Positions 39,841-49,592 of a stretch of DNA of 64,000 bases are shown piece by piece. The stretch covers positions 1 to 64,000 of the forward strand of contig JABAAB010000070.1 in assembly GCA_014238945.1 (NCBI GenBank), written 5' to 3'. Source of the stretch: Lysobacterales bacterium (lineage in GTDB: Bacteria > Pseudomonadota > Gammaproteobacteria > Xanthomonadales > SZUA-36). The position numbers and the translations under genes were made by a program. The notes below the pieces were generated by a model. That model did not search any database and had not been told where the DNA came from. It saw only the letters and a program-made list of their open reading frames with translations. Numbering within the stretch: position 1 is the stretch's first letter; each line of letters begins with the position of its first letter.

Positions 39841-42795
39841 TCAATTCTGCCATTTTTCCGCGGGTGGACACCCACAGAACAAATTTCTGTCCCCATGAAC
39901 ATTGTCCACTCGGTTGACGGATGGCCAGAACTTGCTTTGCCATTGGACTACGGACGGAAAAGCCGCAATTTCACGGCTGTATGGATGGTTCCAATCCCCA
40001 ACGAGGTCCCTTTGTGTATGAGGCGCATTAACCAAAGGATTGTCGTCCTCGGACATGGATTCTGCTTCAATTTGTGAAATTTCATCCCGAATGGCCAGCA
40101 TGGCGTCACAAAAGCGGTCAATCTCATAGAGTGACTCGCTTTCCGTTGGCTCAATCATCAATGTGCCCGGGACTGGGAAAGACATCGTGGGCGCATGAAA
40201 ACCATAATCGATCAGACGCTTGGCAATATCTTCTTCAGAAATGTTACTGGCCTGTTTCAACGGTCGCAAATCCACGATGCATTCGTGTGCAACAAGCCCG
40301 TTGTGTCCTGTAAAAAGCACAGGATAAGCGCCAGAAAGTCTGTGGGCGATATAATTTGCATTGAGGATTGCCACTTGGGTCGCCATTTTCATACCCTCTC
40401 GTCCCATCATCGAAACATACATCCAGGTAATCGGTAAGATGCCTGCGCTGCCCCACGGTGCTGCCGCCACGGCACCATTGTCAGCATGCGCCCCTTGCAG
40501 ATCGACCACCGAGTGCCCAGGGAGGAAAGGGGCGAGGTGTTTAAGGGTACAAATCGGACCAATTCCGGGTCCACCTCCACCGTGTGGAATACAAAAGGTC
40601 TTGTGCAAATTCAAGTGGGAAACATCTGCACCGAATTTGCCGGGTGCCGCAAACCCAACCAATGCATTCAGATTTGCTCCATCCAGGTAAACCTGTCCAC
40701 CATGCTGGTGCACCGTGTCGCATATCTGTGTAATCTGTTCTTCAAATACGCCGTGGGTCGATGGATAGGTGATCATCAGGGTGGAGAGTTCGTTGCTGTG
40801 CAGCTGTGCTTTTTGGCGCAGGTCTTCAAGATCAACATTGCCGTTTTCGTCACAGTTGACGATGACGATTTTCATTCCCACCATGGCAGCACTGGCGGGA
40901 TTTGTACCGTGTGCGGAAGATGGAATCAGGCAAATGTCCCGTTGTGTTTCATTCCTCGATTCGTGCCAGGCCTGGATTGCGAGTAAACCCGCATATTCAC
41001 CTTGTGAACCCGCATTGGGCTGCAACGATACGGCGTCATAGCCTGTACAGACTTTCAACATCTTCTCAAGGTCACGGAACAAGCGATGATAACCTCTGAC
41101 CTGATCGGCGGGTGCAAAGGGATGTATATTCGAAAATTCGGGCCATGAGATGGGTATCATCTCGCTCACGGCGTTTAATTTCATCGTACAGGAACCTAGA
41201 GATATCATGGCGTGCGCCAGTGACAAATCCTTGTTTTCAAGTCTTTTCATGTAACGCAGCATTTCAGTTTCAGAATGGTGCCGCTTGAATACGGGGTGTT
41301 GCAGGAAACTGCTGTGCCTGCTCAGATTTTTGGGAATGGCCGAAAAAGCCGGCTCCATGAGGCGGTCAATTTCCGCAAAATCTCCGTCGTCATTCCCATG
41401 AGCAAATGACTGCCAGAGCTTGTTAATGTGGTCCGGCGTGGTTGTTTCATTGACGCTGATACTCAAACCCTCTTTGCACCTGTAAATATTGATGTCGGCA
41501 TCCAGCGCACGTGTGTAAATTCCAGCCGATTGTTCTTCCGGCAAAGGCAGGGTGATCGTGTCAAACCAGGAATCGCTTGTTGGCTGGAATCCACGTGTTT
41601 TCAGTCCGCTTGCCAACAGACAGGTCAGACGATGAACACGCAGCGCGACTTGTTTCAATCCTTCGGCACCGTGATATACAGCGTACATTCCAGCCAGGAC
41701 GGCCAGCAAAGCCTGTGAAGTGCAGATATTGCTGGTCGCATTGTCACGACGGATATGCTGCTCCCTGGTTTGCAGTGCCATGCGCAAAGCAGGTTGGCCC
41801 CGACGGTCTACTGAGACGCCGATTATTCGGCCCGGTACGGCGCGTTTATACCTGTCCCTGGTCGCAAAGAAGGCAGCGTGTGGGCCACCAAAGCCCATGG
41901 GTACACCAAAGCGCTGACTTGATCCTGCGACAATGTCTGCACCCATCTCACCGGGTGGTTTCAGCAAGACCAGACTCAACAGGTCTGCGCCAACCGCAAC
42001 CAGGGCACCCAGATCGTGCGCAGCGCTGATCAGTGGTTCCAGATCGTTGATCGCACCCTGGCAATCGGAATACTGCAAAAGTACACCGAAATACTCTCCT
42101 TCCTGAAGTTTCACGCCTGGATCACCAACCACCAGTTCAAATCCAAAATAATTTGCCCGTGTCCTCAGCACATCAATGGTTTGGGGCAAGGTGCCCTGGT
42201 CAACCAGGAATCGCATACTCTTGTTTTTTCGGTTAACGCGTTTCAACATGGCCATGGCCTCGGCTGAAGCGGTTGCCTCGTCCAACAAAGAAGCATTGGA
42301 AAGTTCCATACCGGTCAGATCACAAACCATCTGTTGAAAATTCAGCATGGCCTCCATACGACCCTGTGATATTTCAGACTGGTAGGGCGTATAGGCCGTA
42401 TACCAACCCGGATTCTCAAGGATATTACGGACGATCACCGGTGGTGTAATTGTGTCGTGATATCCCATGCCGATCATGCTGTGTTTTACAACATTTGAAT
42501 TGGCAATGGTACGCAAGTGAGCAAGTGTCTGGTGTTCACTCTGAGCTGTCGGCAGGTTCAGTGGTTCATTCAATTGAATGGATTGTGGCAGGGTGGCCTT
42601 GACCAGAGAATCAAGAGATTCAATACCCAGAACGTCAAGCATCTGCTCAACTTGTGCATCACCGGGGCCTATGTGCCTTCTGATGAACCCTCCTTGGTCC
42701 TGGAGGGCAGTGATTGGACCGTGAATATCAGAATCAGTGGGTTTGATTTTTTTGGACATTTGATGGTTCTTTAACATTGTTTTCAAGGCGCGCAT
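39841..42795 (-). CDS. gcvP: Glycine dehydrogenase (decarboxylating), P protein
   Basis: The 984-residue single-chain P protein has [58 protein letters not shown] and the PLP lysine K732 in [18 protein letters not shown]. It decarboxylates glycine and passes the methylamine to lipoyl GcvH. It stands alone: no gcvT or gcvH is adjacent. Starts at 42795, 42777 and 42759 are possible; AAAGG precedes the first. Confidence 0.96.
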   Translation of the reverse strand: MRALKTMLKNHQMSKKIKPTDSDIHGPITALQDQGGFIRRHIGPGDAQVEQMLDVLGIESLDSLVKATLPQSIQLNEPLNLPTAQSEHQTLAHLRTIANSNVVKHSMIGMGYHDTITPPVIVRNILENPGWYTAYTPYQSEISQGRMEAMLNFQQMVCDLTGMELSNASLLDEATASAEAMAMLKRVNRKNKSMRFLVDQGTLPQTIDVLRTRANYFGFELVVGDPGVKLQEGEYFGVLLQYSDCQGAINDLEPLISAAHDLGALVAVGADLLSLVLLKPPGEMGADIVAGSSQRFGVPMGFGGPHAAFFATRDRYKRAVPGRIIGVSVDRRGQPALRMALQTREQHIRRDNATSNICTSQALLAVLAGMYAVYHGAEGLKQVALRVHRLTCLLASGLKTRGFQPTSDSWFDTITLPLPEEQSAGIYTRALDADINIYRCKEGLSISVNETTTPDHINKLWQSFAHGNDDGDFAEIDRLMEPAFSAIPKNLSRHSSFLQHPVFKRHHSETEMLRYMKRLENKDLSLAHAMISLGSCTMKLNAVSEMIPISWPEFSNIHPFAPADQVRGYHRLFRDLEKMLKVCTGYDAVSLQPNAGSQGEYAGLLAIQAWHESRNETQRDICLIPSSAHGTNPASAAMVGMKIVIVNCDENGNVDLEDLRQKAQLHSNELSTLMITYPSTHGVFEEQITQICDTVHQHGGQVYLDGANLNALVGFAAPGKFGADVSHLNLHKTFCIPHGGGGPGIGPICTLKHLAPFLPGHSVVDLQGAHADNGAVAAAPWGSAGILPITWMYVSMMGREGMKMATQVAILNANYIAHRLSGAYPVLFTGHNGLVAHECIVDLRPLKQASNISEEDIAKRLIDYGFHAPTMSFPVPGTLMIEPTESESLYEIDRFCDAMLAIRDEISQIEAESMSEDDNPLVNAPHTQRDLVGDWNHPYSREIAAFPSVVQWQSKFWPSVNRVDNVHGDRNLFCGCPPAEKWQN

Positions 42796-42827
42796 TTTAC
42801 GCCTTTATTCACTTCGCGTAATCCCGT

Positions 42828-43703
42828 TTAACCCAACATCAAGATAATATAGTGATCTACCAGCAGAAATATGAACAACACCAGCAGATAGGTGATCGAA
42901 AATGCAAAGGTGTACATGGGCAACAGCTTGTCCTTGCTTTTCATCATTCGCAGCGCGTACCACAGGAAACCGCCATTGAGCACACTGACGCCAGCGAGAT
43001 AAGTTAACCCACTCATTCCAGTCAGGTAGGGGAGTGTGGTGACAACGATCAGCAAAATCGTGTAGAGCAGAATCTGAAGTCGTGTAAAATCCGCTCCATG
43101 GGTAACCGGTAGCATCGGAATGTCAACCAGGGCATATTCATCTTTTCGGTAGATCGCCAACGCCCAGAAATGTGGGGGTGTCCACACAAAAATGATCAGG
43201 AATAGCAGAAGAGCGTGGGGATCTACCTGTCCGGTGACCGAGGTCCAGCCCAGTACCGGAGGAGCAGCGCCTGCGGCACCTCCAATGACTATATTTTGCG
43301 GTGTGGCACGTTTGAGCCAGACCGTGTAGACGATTGCATAGCCAATCAGTGACAGTAAGGTCAGCAAGGCAGTGAGCGTATTGACCCACAAAATCAACAC
43401 CGTCATGGATACCAACCCCAGAACCAAGGCAAATATCAATACATTGTGTTCTTTGAGTTCACCCGTGGCCAGCGGGCGATGGCGTGTGCGTGACATTTTA
43501 ACGTCAATGCGCCGGTCCAGCAGATGATTGACAGCTGCCGCAGACGAAGCTGCCAGAGCGATTCCTGCGGTTCCCGCCAATAGTGCATCAAGTGGTGGTA
43601 ATCCCGGGACTGCGAGAAACATCCCAACAATGGCTGTAAAAACGATCAGCATGACAACACGAGGTTTGCACAACTCCAGGTATTGATTGAATTTTCCCGA
43701 CAT
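42828..43703 (-). CDS. ctaB: Protohaem IX farnesyltransferase
   Basis: The 291-residue UbiA-family membrane protein (also called CyoE) has LCKPRVVMLIVFTAIVGMFLA and the prenyl-diphosphate site NHLLDRRIDVKMSRTRHRPLATG, with a second acidic loop KRATPQNIVIGGAAGAAPPVLGW. It makes haem O from haem B, the first step to haem A for the oxidase encoded nearby. It starts four bases after ctaA and ends the cta operon; no sco gene follows it. Confidence 0.95.
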   Translation of the reverse strand: MSGKFNQYLELCKPRVVMLIVFTAIVGMFLAVPGLPPLDALLAGTAGIALAASSAAAVNHLLDRRIDVKMSRTRHRPLATGELKEHNVLIFALVLGLVSMTVLILWVNTLTALLTLLSLIGYAIVYTVWLKRATPQNIVIGGAAGAAPPVLGWTSVTGQVDPHALLLFLIIFVWTPPHFWALAIYRKDEYALVDIPMLPVTHGADFTRLQILLYTILLIVVTTLPYLTGMSGLTYLAGVSVLNGGFLWYALRMMKSKDKLLPMYTFAFSITYLLVLFIFLLVDHYIILMLG

Positions 43704-43707
43704 GTTT

Positions 43708-44706
43708 CTAGTACGTCCGGTAACTGGTCTTGTTAAGGAGTCCGATCAGCGTGGCAAGCAACACGGCGGCCCCGGCATTGTGGGCTACCGCGTTTGCCAG
43801 GGGTAAGAAAAGTGCAATGTTCAATACACCCAGCGTGAACTGTGCCAGCACCAGTGCCATCAACAGCCGTCCGCCGGTACTCATTTGTGGTATTTTTATC
43901 AATCGCAGCGCGAGGGTGATCAGTACAAAGAGAGTTACCACCGCCCCTATTCTGTGGGCCAGGTGAACGGCTACGCGCGATTGTTGGTCCAGCAGCCCAC
44001 CTTCATAATTGACACCGATCTCACGCCACAAGACAAAGCCCTCCCTGAAATTGGTCTCTGGCCACCATTGACCCATGCACATGGGCACATCCGGGCAGGC
44101 AAGTGCGGCATAATTGGCGCTCGTCCAGCCGCCCAAAGCTATTTGTAGACCGAGTACAAAAATGCCGGTAATTATTGCTCCACGCATTCGCCGGACACGT
44201 ACACCGGGTTTGTCGTTACCACGCGTGCGGCTTGAAAACATCAGCCAAAGTATCAACGAAAAACTGGTCAGACCACCGAGCAGGTGTGCCATGACAATGA
44301 TGGGCTTCAGTTTTAATGTGACTGTCCACATACCGAGCAGCGCCTGGAATATGATCAGTGCAAATAGCACGGTGGTCAGTGTCCTGAATTTGCGGTTAAT
44401 TTCTGCACCGCGCCAGGCTTGCCAGCTGAGTGCGAAGACCAATAACATCAGGCCACCCGCCAGGTAGCGGTGCACCATTTCCCGCCAGGCCTTGGTTGCT
44501 TCATAGGGACGTTCCGGGAACGCTCGATTGGCTGACTCAATTTCGTGTGTCGCTTCAGGCCATGTCAACTGACCATAACACCCAGGCCAGTCCGGGCAAC
44601 CCAATCCTGCATGAGAAAGCCTCACCCAGGCACCCAAAACAATGACGCAGAAGGCAAGGATTGCCGCAAATTTGGCCAGATTGTGAAAGCTTGGTTTCAC
44701 AGTCAT
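43708..44706 (-). CDS. ctaA: Haem A synthase
   Basis: The 332-residue protein has eight hydrophobic segments and the CtaA/Cox15 pattern: WVRLSHAGLGCPDWPGCYGQ (cysteine pair), REMVHRYLAGGLML, VMAHLLGGLTSFSLIL, VHLAHRIGAVVTL and VAHNAGAAVLLATL, whose histidines bind haem. It oxidises haem O to haem A. The ATG at 44706 overlaps the stop of the upstream gene (ATGA), which I prefer to the track start at 44724. Confidence 0.94.
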   Translation of the reverse strand: MTVKPSFHNLAKFAAILAFCVIVLGAWVRLSHAGLGCPDWPGCYGQLTWPEATHEIESANRAFPERPYEATKAWREMVHRYLAGGLMLLVFALSWQAWRGAEINRKFRTLTTVLFALIIFQALLGMWTVTLKLKPIIVMAHLLGGLTSFSLILWLMFSSRTRGNDKPGVRVRRMRGAIITGIFVLGLQIALGGWTSANYAALACPDVPMCMGQWWPETNFREGFVLWREIGVNYEGGLLDQQSRVAVHLAHRIGAVVTLFVLITLALRLIKIPQMSTGGRLLMALVLAQFTLGVLNIALFLPLANAVAHNAGAAVLLATLIGLLNKTSYRTY

Positions 44707-45314
44707 CTCTCCTGTGCGAACCACTTGAGTAATCTTCTCAGGTCCTGATGGATGTCTTGTGGATTGGTATTTGTCCCGAAGGCAAGTATTACATTGTGCA
44801 TCGGGTCCAGTATATAGGTTCTGTAGTTTACCGGGCTGTTGTTAAGCGAAGCATTTTCCGTTTTGATGTCAGCCAGGGTTTTCAGCGATGAACCCGAGAG
44901 ATCGACGATAAAATTCAATTCCGAATAGATTGACAGGAGTCTGGTCTGCAGCTCGGTGTCGAGTGATTCAGGACTCAGTATTGCCAGTGCCAGATGGTTC
45001 TGCTTACGACCAAGCGCTTTGTGAATCTGACGAAACGCCGTGACATCCTGGGTACACTGTTTAATACATTGATCGCCGATGACATACAGGAGCAACCATT
45101 TGCCTTCCGGGGTTTGGTCGCCTTCGGTTCGCAGTACCGTGTCTCGCAGGTCCAGAGACAGAAAAACCGGTGGCTGCACGAGTTGACCGCGGTTTTTGAG
45201 TTGACCCGGTTGGAAAGCCCACCAGGATGAGCGCATGAGCATGGCCAGGAGCAACGGTGCCAGGAACAAAGTAAACAAGATCAGTAATGTGCGTTTCTGC
45301 GGGGACAGCTTCAT
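44703..45314 (-). CDS. Membrane-anchored Sco/thioredoxin-like cytochrome oxidase assembly protein
   Basis: The 203-residue protein has one N-terminal membrane anchor (10-26) and a periplasmic domain with the Sco-like core GKWLLLYVIGDQCIKQCTQDVTAFRQIHKALG; C83 and C87 form a CxxxC as in copper-carrying Sco proteins. The later Sco histidine (VDH before the YLVDP strand) appears replaced: VNYRTYILDP. It sits between SURF1 and ctaA, as the unnamed gene does in Pseudomonas cox clusters, overlapping both genes by four bases. A role in CuA or haem delivery is inferred from position and fold only. Confidence 0.72.
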   Translation of the reverse strand: MKLSPQKRTLLILFTLFLAPLLLAMLMRSSWWAFQPGQLKNRGQLVQPPVFLSLDLRDTVLRTEGDQTPEGKWLLLYVIGDQCIKQCTQDVTAFRQIHKALGRKQNHLALAILSPESLDTELQTRLLSIYSELNFIVDLSGSSLKTLADIKTENASLNNSPVNYRTYILDPMHNVILAFGTNTNPQDIHQDLRRLLKWFAQER

Positions 45315-46036
45315 TCGTTACTCTTTCCATTCGTTTTAACACCAACAATAATCCACAGACCAATACTCAGGATTGCGAATGCATACCATTGCACGGCATA
45401 TCCCAGATGCCGGTCTGAACTCAGAAATACAGGTTTCCAACTCCGTCCTTCAAAGCCGTCCTGTTCCGACTTCAATAATTGAATGATTTGTCCATTAAGA
45501 GGCGTTTCCAGCACACTGGCAACGTCTTCAATGTTCAGGTAGGTGACCAGTTGAGGCCATTGATTGCGGTCCAGTTGGTCGGCTTCTCCCAGCGTCCGGC
45601 CGGGAACGGGCGCATGGTTGAGTATCCCTCGCAAAATGGTCTTGTTTGGCGTTGTTGGCACGTCGGGCAAGCTTCTCCTGTCCGCATCCATTGGTAACCA
45701 GCCTCGGTTGACCAGGATCGTGATACCTTCCAGTGTGTGAAACGGTGTAAATACGTGTACCCCGGTCCGCCCGTTCAAGGTCTGATTATCAAGAAGAATA
45801 TGATGCACGGTATCGTAATGTCCGCGTACCTCAATCCGACTGAAGCGCGACATATTGTCTTCTAGGAACTGCTTCGGAACCAATGCTGCGCTTTGGAACT
45901 GTTTTTCCAGTGCCGCCTTCCCTGCTGATCGTTCAAGTTGCCAACTCCCGAGACCGGAGAACCCTGTCGCACACAAAAAAAGCACCGTGGTTCCAAGGAT
46001 GCCTGGTTTGAATGACTTGAATACTTTGGGAACCAT
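45311..46036 (-). CDS. SURF1 family cytochrome oxidase biogenesis protein
   Basis: The 241-residue protein has TM segments at both ends (13-30 and about 213-232) and a periplasmic domain with FSGLGSWQLERSAGKAALE, VRGHYDTVHHILLDNQTLNGRTGVHVFTPF, ILVNRGWLP and HLGYAVQWYAFAI, the SURF1/Shy1 marks. SURF1 proteins help insert haem A into subunit I. It overlaps the Sco-like gene by ATGA and diverges from the small DUF2909 gene by 35 bases. Confidence 0.92.
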   Translation of the reverse strand: MVPKVFKSFKPGILGTTVLFLCATGFSGLGSWQLERSAGKAALEKQFQSAALVPKQFLEDNMSRFSRIEVRGHYDTVHHILLDNQTLNGRTGVHVFTPFHTLEGITILVNRGWLPMDADRRSLPDVPTTPNKTILRGILNHAPVPGRTLGEADQLDRNQWPQLVTYLNIEDVASVLETPLNGQIIQLLKSEQDGFEGRSWKPVFLSSDRHLGYAVQWYAFAILSIGLWIIVGVKTNGKSNE

Positions 46037-46071
46037 ACTTACCCTTGCACTTTCAAGAAGAGAGTCGTGTT

Positions 46072-46299
46072 GTGCTCGTAAAAGCCTCAGTCATCGTCAT
46101 TTTATTGCTGATCATGTACACACTGGGTTCATCATTCGTATTCATGCTCAGGGATAAAGGCACCAGCGACAGGCTGGTCCGTCGTCTCGCCTGGCGGATA
46201 GGTCTTTCAATATTCCTGTTCCTGCTACTGTATCTGATGTTTGCTCTTGGCTGGATCGTTCCGTCCGCAGGACCGGTAAGATTTCCTGCTGACGGTTAA
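46072..46299 (+). CDS. Small twin-TM protein, DUF2909 family
   Basis: The 75-residue product has two hydrophobic helices around a basic loop: KASVIVILLLIMYTLGSSFVFML and RIGLSIFLFLLLYLMFALGWIVPS. The GTG at 46072 has AGAAGAGAG upstream; the track's TTG at 46045 is less likely. It matches in place and shape the short gene found beside SURF1 in Pseudomonas oxidase clusters. It is read against its neighbours, between SURF1 and coxC. The function is unknown. Confidence 0.75.
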   Translation: MLVKASVIVILLLIMYTLGSSFVFMLRDKGTSDRLVRRLAWRIGLSIFLFLLLYLMFALGWIVPSAGPVRFPADG

Positions 46300-46362
46300 T
46301 CACTGTCCAGTCATATGGACCTGATCAGGAGATCCGAGGGCTGAATGTTAAGGTTTTTGAAA

Positions 46363-47232
46363 TCAGAGTGCGTAGACGAAAATGAACAGCCCCAACCAGA
46401 CCACGTCAACGAAATGCCAATACCAGGCAACTGCCTCAAATGCAAAGTGATGCTTGGGTTTAAAGTGCCCCTTTATACTGCGCACCAAAATGACGGTCAG
46501 CATGATGGCTCCCAAAGTCACATGCATGCCATGAAAACCCGTCAGCATAAAAAAAGTTGCGCCATAGATTCCGGAACCCAGCGTGAGACCCAGTTCGGTG
46601 TAAGCCTCCTTGTATTCTCCTACCTGAAAGACGAGGAAAATGAAGCCCAGCAGCACCGTAGCGGCCAGCCAGGTCACCAGTTCGCGGCGCTGGTCTTTTA
46701 TCAGCGCATGGTGAGCCAGGGTAATGGTTATCCCTGATGTCAACAGTATCAATGTGTTTATGAATGGTATGCCAAAGGCAGGAATGGTCTGAAATTCCCC
46801 ACCCAGGTTACCCGGACCGTTGGTTGGCCACATCGGCACGTAGCCCTGCCACAGCAACTCATTGGTCGATGCGCCGGTTCCGGATCCCCCCAGCCAGGGC
46901 ACTGAAAGCGCGCGCGCGTAAAACAATGCTCCAAACAATACTGCGAAAAACATCACTTCTGAATAAATAAACCAGGACATGCCCATGCGGAATGAACCGT
47001 CCACCTGGGCATTGTACAAACCAGCCTGGCTTTCGCGTATGACCTCTCCAAACCAGCCGAACAGCATGAAAATAATGGTGGCGAGCCCCAGCCAGAACGT
47101 CCACTGGGCCATTGCAGAACCGTTCATCCAGTTGGCCGCACTGGCCAGCATGATAATCATTCCGAGTGACCCCACCATTGGCCACTTTGTGTCGTGGGGT
47201 ACGTAATATGAGCCTTCAGCGTGTTGTGCCAT
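46363..47232 (-). CDS. coxC: Cytochrome c oxidase subunit III
   Basis: The 289-residue polytopic protein (also ctaE) has the subunit III marks YYVPHDTKWPMVGSLG, WFGEVIRESQAGLYN, GMSWFIYSEVMFFAVLFGALFYAR, TLILLTSGITITLAHHAL and GFHGMHVTLGAIMLTVILVRSIKGHF..FEAVAWYWHFVDVVWLGLFIFVY. It stabilises the D-pathway proton supply to subunit I. It is 25 bases downstream of ctaG. Confidence 0.97.
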   Translation of the reverse strand: MAQHAEGSYYVPHDTKWPMVGSLGMIIMLASAANWMNGSAMAQWTFWLGLATIIFMLFGWFGEVIRESQAGLYNAQVDGSFRMGMSWFIYSEVMFFAVLFGALFYARALSVPWLGGSGTGASTNELLWQGYVPMWPTNGPGNLGGEFQTIPAFGIPFINTLILLTSGITITLAHHALIKDQRRELVTWLAATVLLGFIFLVFQVGEYKEAYTELGLTLGSGIYGATFFMLTGFHGMHVTLGAIMLTVILVRSIKGHFKPKHHFAFEAVAWYWHFVDVVWLGLFIFVYAL

Positions 47233-47257
47233 GTTTCGTTCTCAATATCCCAAAGAT

Positions 47258-47809
47258 TTAATGATGCTGTGCCACATTGTCCGAGGGCTCATATCCCTGC
47301 CTGAAAAAGGTATAGGACAAGGTGATTTCCTGAATGTGATCTGGCAGATCCGGCTTGATGTAAAAATATACGGGCATTTCCCGGCTTTCGTTCGAATTCA
47401 GTATCTGTTCGGTAAAACAGAAACACTCGGTTTTTACAAAATAAAGACTGGCTTCGGCCGGAGACACGTTATAAGTAGCCTGACCGGTGATTGGGTCGTC
47501 TTCGGGGTTCATCGCGATATACAGTGCCTGAGTGGGTACTCCGAGTTGAACCATACTGGTTTTTTCTTTTGGCTGAAAAATCCACGGTAGCGAGGTATTG
47601 ATACTTGCATCAAAGCGAATCTGAACCACTCGGTCAGCAGCAACCGCCTCATGGTTGTTCTCCGATATCTGGATTGCGCGACCACCCAGTCCAGTGAGGT
47701 TGCAGAAAACGTCATACAAGGGCCACATTGCGAAGCCAAATCCAAACATGCCAACCGCGACCAGTGCCAGCCGTCTTACCGTCTTGCGGTTTGTTTGCTC
47801 AAGATCCAA
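47258..47809 (-). CDS. ctaG: Cytochrome c oxidase assembly protein CtaG (Cox11)
   Basis: The Cox11-type protein has one TM (14-31, LALVAVGMFGFGFAMWPLYDVFC), a conserved CNLTGLGG and the copper-binding C129-F-C131 in VKTECFCFTEQ. It delivers copper to CuB of subunit I. The track ORF (47932 start) runs out of frame through a separate small gene. I place the start at TTG 47809, one base after that gene's stop (TGAATTG), giving 183 residues and the usual short N-terminus. This start is inferred. Confidence 0.9.
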   Translation of the reverse strand: MDLEQTNRKTVRRLALVAVGMFGFGFAMWPLYDVFCNLTGLGGRAIQISENNHEAVAADRVVQIRFDASINTSLPWIFQPKEKTSMVQLGVPTQALYIAMNPEDDPITGQATYNVSPAEASLYFVKTECFCFTEQILNSNESREMPVYFYIKPDLPDHIQEITLSYTFFRQGYEPSDNVAQHH

Positions 47810-47810
47810 T

Positions 47811-47942
47811 TCAACGTCCCAAAACAGTGGAGCCAATGAACGCTGCGAATATCGCAATGGCAACGCAGGCGAGAATCCAGGCGGTCTTCCTCGCCTGCTT
47901 TCGGTTGAGTTGCAGGTCGTTTCCGTTGTCATCTGTGCTCAT
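47811..47942 (-). CDS. Cytochrome oxidase small assembly protein (43 aa)
   Basis: This gene is missing from the ORF track. From the ATG at 47942 it reads MSTDDNGNDLQLNRKQARKT, followed by AWILACVAIAIFAAFIGSTVL and a final Gly-Arg. It has a short charged cytoplasmic head, RKQARKTAW before the membrane, and one TM helix. The same small protein type lies between coxA and ctaG in Pseudomonas and relatives. Its stop lies one base from the ctaG start, so the two are probably co-translated. Confidence 0.82.
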   Translation of the reverse strand: MSTDDNGNDLQLNRKQARKTAWILACVAIAIFAAFIGSTVLGR

Positions 47943-47960
47943 GAGAATTCCCATCCGGAT

Positions 47961-49592
47961 TCACTCCGCGTGTTTGACCATATTCTGAGTCACATCCGGA
48001 GGAGTGGTGAAGCTGTGGTGTGGGGGAGGTGAACTAAGGGTCCATTCCAGCCCCCTGGATCCTGCCCAAACTGCTGATGTTGCCCTGACTTTGCTCTTGA
48101 ATATGCAGTGCAAAATCACACCTACAAAAATCAGCTGAGTTGCTGCGAAAGCAAATCCGCCAATTGATGAAATCATATTGAAGTCAGCGAATTGGGGTGA
48201 ATAATCCGGGATCCTGCGTGGCATGCCAGCCAGGCCAAGGTAATGCTGGGGGAAAAACAGAACATTGACAAAAACTGCAGACAACCAGAAATGTATCTTG
48301 CCCCACTTTTCCGAGTACATATTGCCAGAAAATTTGGGTAGCCAGAAATAGGTTGCTGCCATCAAGGCAAATACGGCACCCGGGACCAGGACATAATGGA
48401 AATGAGCAACGACAAAATAGGTGTCGTGGTACTGAAAATCCGCAGCCGTGATGGCCAGCATCAATCCGGATAATCCACCGATGGTGAACAGGACTACGAA
48501 ACCGATTGCGAATAACATCGGTGTTTCAAAGGTCATTGAACCTTGCCACATGGTACTGACCCAGTTAAATACTTTTACCCCGGTCGGAACGGAAATCAGC
48601 ATCGTGGCGTACATGAAAAACAACTCACCCTGTAATGGCATACCCACGGTGAACATGTGGTGGGCCCAAACAATAAACGACAGGAAGGCAATCGAGCCCG
48701 TGGCATATACCATCGACCCATATCCGAACAATGGCTTACGCGCAAAGGTTGGAAGTATTTCAGAAATCACACCAAAGGCCGGCAGGATCATGATATAGAC
48801 TTCCGGATGCCCGAAGAACCAGAATATATGCTGGAACAGGACCGGGTCACCACCACCCGCGGCGTTGAAAAAATTGGTACCAAAAAAGTGGTCTGTCAGC
48901 AGCATGGTCACCGCACCGGCAAGCACTGGCATCACCGCGATCAGCAGGTACGCCGTTATTAACCAGGTCCAGATAAACATGGGCATACGCAGCAGGGTCA
49001 TACCTGGTGCACGCATATTCAATATGGTCGCAATGATGTTGATCGACCCCATGATCGAGGAAATACCCATCATGTGTATGGCAAACACGACGAATGCGAA
49101 ATTCGTACCTGATTGCAATACCAGTGGAGGGTACAGAGTCCAGCCTGCAGCGGGTCCGCCCGAATCCATGAACAGGGTGGATATCAACATGGTAAAGGCA
49201 AAGGGCAGTATCCAGAAGCTCCAGTTGTTCAATCGAGGCAAGGCCATATCCGGTGCACCAATCATCATCGGGATCAGCCAGTTTGCAAAACCTACCCAGG
49301 CAGGCATTACGGCTCCGAAAACCATGACCAATGCATGCATGGTAGTCATCTGGTTAAAGAAGTCAGGCTCGACCAGTTGCAACCCCGGCATGAACAGTTC
49401 TGCCCGGATGATGATGGCCATGACACCACCCACCAGAAACATCAGCAATGACATGACCAGATACAGCGTGCCAATGTCCTTGTGATTGGTGGTGAAGACC
49501 CAGCGGTTCAGGAATCCCGTTGGCTTGTGGTCATGATCATCATGGTCTGCATGAGCAAGATGCTGTTCGTTATGGATAATATCGCTGCTCAT
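47961..49592 (-). CDS. coxA: Cytochrome c oxidase subunit I
   Basis: The 543-residue haem-copper oxidase subunit (also ctaD) has 12 TM segments, [28 protein letters not shown] (D-channel Asp and Asn), [13 protein letters not shown] with the A1-type glutamate and the His-Tyr pair, WAHHMFTVG (CuB histidines) and [17 protein letters not shown] (haem ligands). The N-terminus is unusually His/Asp-rich ([16 protein letters not shown]). It overlaps coxB by four bases. An aa3-type proton-pumping oxidase is expected, given CtaA and CtaB. Confidence 0.97.
   Translation of the reverse strand: MSSDIIHNEQHLAHADHDDHDHKPTGFLNRWVFTTNHKDIGTLYLVMSLLMFLVGGVMAIIIRAELFMPGLQLVEPDFFNQMTTMHALVMVFGAVMPAWVGFANWLIPMMIGAPDMALPRLNNWSFWILPFAFTMLISTLFMDSGGPAAGWTLYPPLVLQSGTNFAFVVFAIHMMGISSIMGSINIIATILNMRAPGMTLLRMPMFIWTWLITAYLLIAVMPVLAGAVTMLLTDHFFGTNFFNAAGGGDPVLFQHIFWFFGHPEVYIMILPAFGVISEILPTFARKPLFGYGSMVYATGSIAFLSFIVWAHHMFTVGMPLQGELFFMYATMLISVPTGVKVFNWVSTMWQGSMTFETPMLFAIGFVVLFTIGGLSGLMLAITAADFQYHDTYFVVAHFHYVLVPGAVFALMAATYFWLPKFSGNMYSEKWGKIHFWLSAVFVNVLFFPQHYLGLAGMPRRIPDYSPQFADFNMISSIGGFAFAATQLIFVGVILHCIFKSKVRATSAVWAGSRGLEWTLSSPPPHHSFTTPPDVTQNMVKHAE

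Noticed and set aside
47810-47932. The 41-codon N-terminal extension of the listed ctaG ORF
   Set aside because: It overlaps the small assembly gene in another frame, and CtaG proteins normally have only a short cytoplasmic N-terminus.
48865-49485. 206-codon plus-strand ORF inside coxA
   Set aside because: It is a shadow of the oxidase subunit I gene; the Met-rich translation reflects reversed His/hydrophobic codons.
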